From Lachnospiraceae bacterium (GTDB lineage: Bacteria; Bacillota_A; Clostridia; Lachnospirales; Lachnospiraceae): DNA of 8,451 bases. Position 1 is the stretch's first letter, and every line of letters begins with the position of its first letter. Below, piece by piece: positions 5,952-8,451 of the stretch. A program made the translations under genes and the position numbers. The stretch is taken from positions 1-8,451 of the forward strand of contig JAILOC010000085.1 in assembly GCA_024691045.1 (NCBI GenBank), given 5' to 3'. The notes under the pieces are model-generated. The model ran no database searches. It had not been told where the DNA came from and worked only from the letters and a program-made list of their open reading frames with translations.

Positions 5952-7267
5952 CACTTTCCAAGGATCAGTTCATACGCCTTTTCCATAGCTTCACCTGAAT
6001 CGCAGGGGTAGTCGGGTATCAGGGGCTGCCCCGATTTTGTTTCATCAAGCCTGAACCATCTCTTGTAGGAGACACTGAACCTCAGCTGCGAACATGGCGT
6101 GTTGAACAGCAGGATATCTCCGTATGAATCGGGAAGATTACCCGACTCTTCGCCGACAACCGTTCCAAGCCCATTATCCATAATAAGCATGGTAAAGTCC
6201 ATAGCCGCGCTGAAGGTCTTTCTGTTGGTAAGGATATATACATCTCCGTCAAAACCGGCGCCTGCCCCGGGATTCCTGATATAGCTCTTATCGCTCTTAT
6301 ACAGGAAGTTTCCGAATCTTACATGTGCGGGCCAGGTGTAATATCCGTCCACATCCAGATAATGTATGAACTCATCTCCCACCATTGAATTTCCGCCGCC
6401 GTTCCAGCGAAGATCCACTATCACATTCCTGATTCCCGCGGCCTCCACCGCTTCGAAGAACTCCCTGACGGTGCGCTTATATTCATCGTTGTACACGCAT
6501 GATGTGAGGGTGAAGATACCGACTCCTGCGTCATTATCGATCTCGTAATATACCCAGGGCTGCTCTTCCTGCGTATCTTCATCGTAGCCCTTAACCTCTT
6601 CAATGGGAACGAATCCGTAATGATATGTCACTTCGCTTCCGTCCTCGTCGAAGGTTATATCAACCCCGTCGGATGTATCAATATCTATCCATCTGAGGTA
6701 CGCTTCACAGCAGGTAACGTTATTATTGAATACAGCCTGTGCATAGCTTTCCGTCTCATAGTAGTACACATCCAGGAATCTTTGAAGAAGCTCATCATAT
6801 GATATGCCGTCTATCGTCACGATCCTGTTACCGGAACGCAGCTGTGAGAAATCATCTATATAGAGCATATTGCTGTATGTGGGGTAAACTCCGGAATGGC
6901 CGTCATATAGACAGTGCATTATCCTGGAGATCGCTTTCCATTCTTCCAGCACGGTAATTAGATATTCCCCGCTTTCCCTGATCCTGCGCACTTCCTCTTC
7001 GTAGCATGCCTCTGTGTCCCTGACTCTCTGATTGTCCTCCTCAAGCCATGCGGGATGTCTTTCCCTGAGCATCTGCATCACATAGTCCATATCCTTTATG
7101 GCGCATTCCGGGGTGATCTGTGCATCAAGCGGAAGGGATTCCAGAGAATCAGCAGTGCCCCTGTAAGGATCCAGCGCTTTTTTATATATTGTGGTCAGGA
7201 TGGCGAATACCGCCAGAAGACCTATGATTATGCCGATTATTATTCTTTTTGTCTTCTTTTTCTTCAT
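5951..7267 (-). CDS. Membrane-anchored S41-family (tail-specific-protease-like) serine peptidase
   Basis: The protein has 438 residues from the ATG at 7267. The basic start MKKKKTKR and a hydrophobic stretch at 8-28 with no clear cleavage site suggest an N-terminal anchor, with the enzyme outside the membrane. Residues about 55-125 look like the helical N-terminal S41 domain, ending 'LYDGHSG' (His124). The 'GNRIVTIDGISYDELL' region (146-161) resembles the end of a PDZ-like domain. The catalytic core has 'DLRWNGGG' (285-292) and 'TNRKTFSAA' with the likely nucleophile Ser353. Asp364 sits at Ser+11 as in Tsp/CtpA, but the base Lys of that group (Ser+25) is Leu378 here. The enzyme thus fits the S41 branch that uses other residues such as the nearby His and Glu373/374. 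An ATG at 7324 would overlap the permease; the ATG at 7267 has AAGGA (7278-7282) with a 10-nt spacer. Confidence 0.88.
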   Translation of the reverse strand: MKKKKTKRIIIGIIIGLLAVFAILTTIYKKALDPYRGTADSLESLPLDAQITPECAIKDMDYVMQMLRERHPAWLEEDNQRVRDTEACYEEEVRRIRESGEYLITVLEEWKAISRIMHCLYDGHSGVYPTYSNMLYIDDFSQLRSGNRIVTIDGISYDELLQRFLDVYYYETESYAQAVFNNNVTCCEAYLRWIDIDTSDGVDITFDEDGSEVTYHYGFVPIEEVKGYDEDTQEEQPWVYYEIDNDAGVGIFTLTSCVYNDEYKRTVREFFEAVEAAGIRNVIVDLRWNGGGNSMVGDEFIHYLDVDGYYTWPAHVRFGNFLYKSDKSYIRNPGAGAGFDGDVYILTNRKTFSAAMDFTMLIMDNGLGTVVGEESGNLPDSYGDILLFNTPCSQLRFSVSYKRWFRLDETKSGQPLIPDYPCDSGEAMEKAYELILGK

Positions 7268-7302
7268 GATCTGTTTATCCTTATCTGCCGTAACACGGTC
7301 CG

Positions 7303-8403
7303 TCAAAATCCCGTCACATCGCATCTTGCCATCTCCCTTCCCTTAAGCAGGAATGTGGGGATCAGCACAAAGAGGTTTGATGCAAGAAATGCACACAGAC
7401 CCATTTCCGAATAGTACGGAAGGTACCTGCCGCCAGGGATGTAGTATAGTTCGTTGAGAAGAAAGCTGCTTAAAAAGACCAGCCCTGCGCCTGCTGCAAC
7501 CGCGATCAGATCCATGGCCGCAAGCTCTCTGAAGATCTTAAAGTATACTTCCCTTCGCGATAAACCTATGGCCCTGAACACGCCGAATTCGTAGCGCCTT
7601 GCCATGAACTGTCCGGAAAGTACGGAACCCACTATCATGGCCAGTATCAGGGTGAGGAATACGATACCGACTCCGAAAATGAGATTAAAGGGTTCGAACT
7701 GCTTAAGTATTGCTTCTCTTGAAAGCTCTTCTATATCCACCTTGCGATCACCCTTTATTTCTGTCAGATGATCATAGAGTTCGTTTCCGCTGATGCCGTT
7801 TCCCAGGACATTTAGCCTTACAGGTGAGCCCTCGTATTCTCCTCCCCTTACATAGAAGACGATATAGCTGTTATCATCCAGGATTGCCGCTATGGGGTAT
7901 CTGCCCACGAATCCGGGAATCTGGGCGGAACTGATCTCATCTCCCTTATTAAGGCCGTACTGCGCCGCAAGCGCAGAGGATATGCATACCGTGCCGTCCT
8001 TTACATCCGACAGGTCCGCATTTATGCCGAATGCTTCAAAGGCCGTCCTGAGGTCCTCCGGAGTTTCGAATACCATGGATGCGCTGCCCATGTCGAATCC
8101 CATTGTGCAGGTCCAGGAAAGACCCGTGCTGCCCTGAGGAGTTCTGGGCATTACCGTGATCATATCGTCCGCAAGAAGATCCTCGTAAAAGGAATTAAAA
8201 TCCTCAAAGTCTACATCTGTTGAAAGACCGTTTACCAAAAGCATCTTATCCGTGTACTCCATATATCTGTCCCAGTAATAGTAGACACTGTCCACGTAAT
8301 TGCCTGCCAGATAAAGGAGCGTTGTGAACATGAACATGAAGATCACGATAAGACTTCGCATCCTGTTTTCTTTTATGTAATATAGTGCGGATAAGGGTTT
8401 CAT
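7303..8403 (-). CDS. ABC transporter permease, FtsX/MacB type
   Basis: The protein has 366 residues from the ATG at 8403. It shows the four-helix FtsX layout: TM1 at about 15-37, an extracytoplasmic region at about 38-238, TM2 at about 240-265, TM3 at about 293-316 and TM4 at about 335-355. The cytoplasmic loop between TM2 and TM3 reads 'RRYEFGVFRAIGLSRREVYF' (270-289), the signature that contacts the ATPase. Such permeases do not form classic import channels. They move lipids, peptides or lipoproteins, or transmit force to extracellular enzymes. The ATG overlaps the ATPase stop as ATGA, with GGAG at 8414-8417, so it is translationally coupled. An in-frame ATG at 8424 is rejected because it would overlap the ATPase more deeply. 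Only one permease is visible, so it either forms a homodimer or pairs with one encoded off the right edge. Confidence 0.9.
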   Translation of the reverse strand: MKPLSALYYIKENRMRSLIVIFMFMFTTLLYLAGNYVDSVYYYWDRYMEYTDKMLLVNGLSTDVDFEDFNSFYEDLLADDMITVMPRTPQGSTGLSWTCTMGFDMGSASMVFETPEDLRTAFEAFGINADLSDVKDGTVCISSALAAQYGLNKGDEISSAQIPGFVGRYPIAAILDDNSYIVFYVRGGEYEGSPVRLNVLGNGISGNELYDHLTEIKGDRKVDIEELSREAILKQFEPFNLIFGVGIVFLTLILAMIVGSVLSGQFMARRYEFGVFRAIGLSRREVYFKIFRELAAMDLIAVAAGAGLVFLSSFLLNELYYIPGGRYLPYYSEMGLCAFLASNLFVLIPTFLLKGREMARCDVTGF

Positions 8404-8451
8404 CTGCTGATCTCTCCATCCCATATCTCTATTATGCTGTCCGCATCCTTC
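8400..8451 (-). CDS. ABC transporter ATP-binding protein, C-terminal end only
   Basis: The last 16 codons before the TGA at 8400-8402 read KDADSIIEIWDGEISR. This matches the C-terminal tail of ABC ATPases after the H-loop, where a pattern like 'aDriieirdGei' is common. The stop overlaps the permease start (ATGA). The Walker A, signature and Walker B motifs would lie off the right edge, so the call rests on this short tail plus the FtsX-type permease directly downstream. Frame and context agree well, and the subunit would power the permease from the cytoplasmic side. Confidence 0.7.
   Translation of the reverse strand, partial: KDADSIIEIWDGEISR

Noticed and set aside
7268..7324. Extended N-terminus of the S41 peptidase from the ATG at 7324
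   Set aside because: It would overlap the permease end and put 19 charged residues before the basic-hydrophobic anchor. The ATG at 7267 has a ribosome binding site and the normal signal-anchor layout.
1..8451. Mobile element, prophage, CRISPR or toxin-antitoxin system
   Set aside because: No transposase, integrase, terminal inverted repeats, regularly spaced direct repeats or small paired genes were found on either strand.

Overview
The window looks like chromosomal DNA from a low-to-moderate G+C Firmicute, most likely a Lachnospiraceae (Butyrivibrio-like) Clostridium. The reasons are strong GGAGG ribosome binding sites, sigma-A-like promoters, TTG as a possible start, the composition, and a left-edge gene with the tandem 'FDADFY..RYPDV' repeats I associate with Lachnospiraceae surface proteins. 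This family-level placement is an inference. Every gene I can support lies on the minus strand, so transcription runs from high to low coordinates. No rRNA, tRNA, CRISPR array, insertion sequence or phage gene was seen.

Right half (about 4112-8451): a compact five-gene operon. In transcription order it holds the last codons of an ABC transporter ATPase, an FtsX/MacB-type permease whose start overlaps the ATPase stop (ATGA), a membrane-anchored extracytoplasmic S41-type peptidase, a DesK/LiaS-like sensor histidine kinase, and a NarL/LuxR-type response regulator that starts 2 nt after the kinase stop. The kinase is mostly membrane segments plus a catalytic core and has no obvious extracellular sensor domain. 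The permease has a loop of about 200 residues outside the cell, and the peptidase is predicted to sit there too. My inference is that transporter, peptidase and two-component system form one envelope-sensing or peptide-handling unit.

Middle (about 2515-4050): a GNAT acetyltransferase with its own ribosome binding site and possible promoter, then a MerR-family regulator with a C-terminal GyrI-like ligand-binding domain. The MerR gene is preceded by a classic MerR promoter, with a 19-bp spacer holding a dyad, so it is probably autoregulated.

Left half (1-2442): a strong hairpin follows merR. Next come a cytoplasmic beta-lactamase-fold serine hydrolase and, 26 nt later, a two-domain protein joining a DinB-like four-helix domain to a Cys-rich DUF3795-like domain. 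Last, after a near-consensus promoter, is the 5' part of a secreted or membrane-anchored repeat protein that runs off the left edge.

No stretch longer than 300 bases lacks a gene. The longest gap is 107 nt (361-467) and carries the promoter just mentioned.
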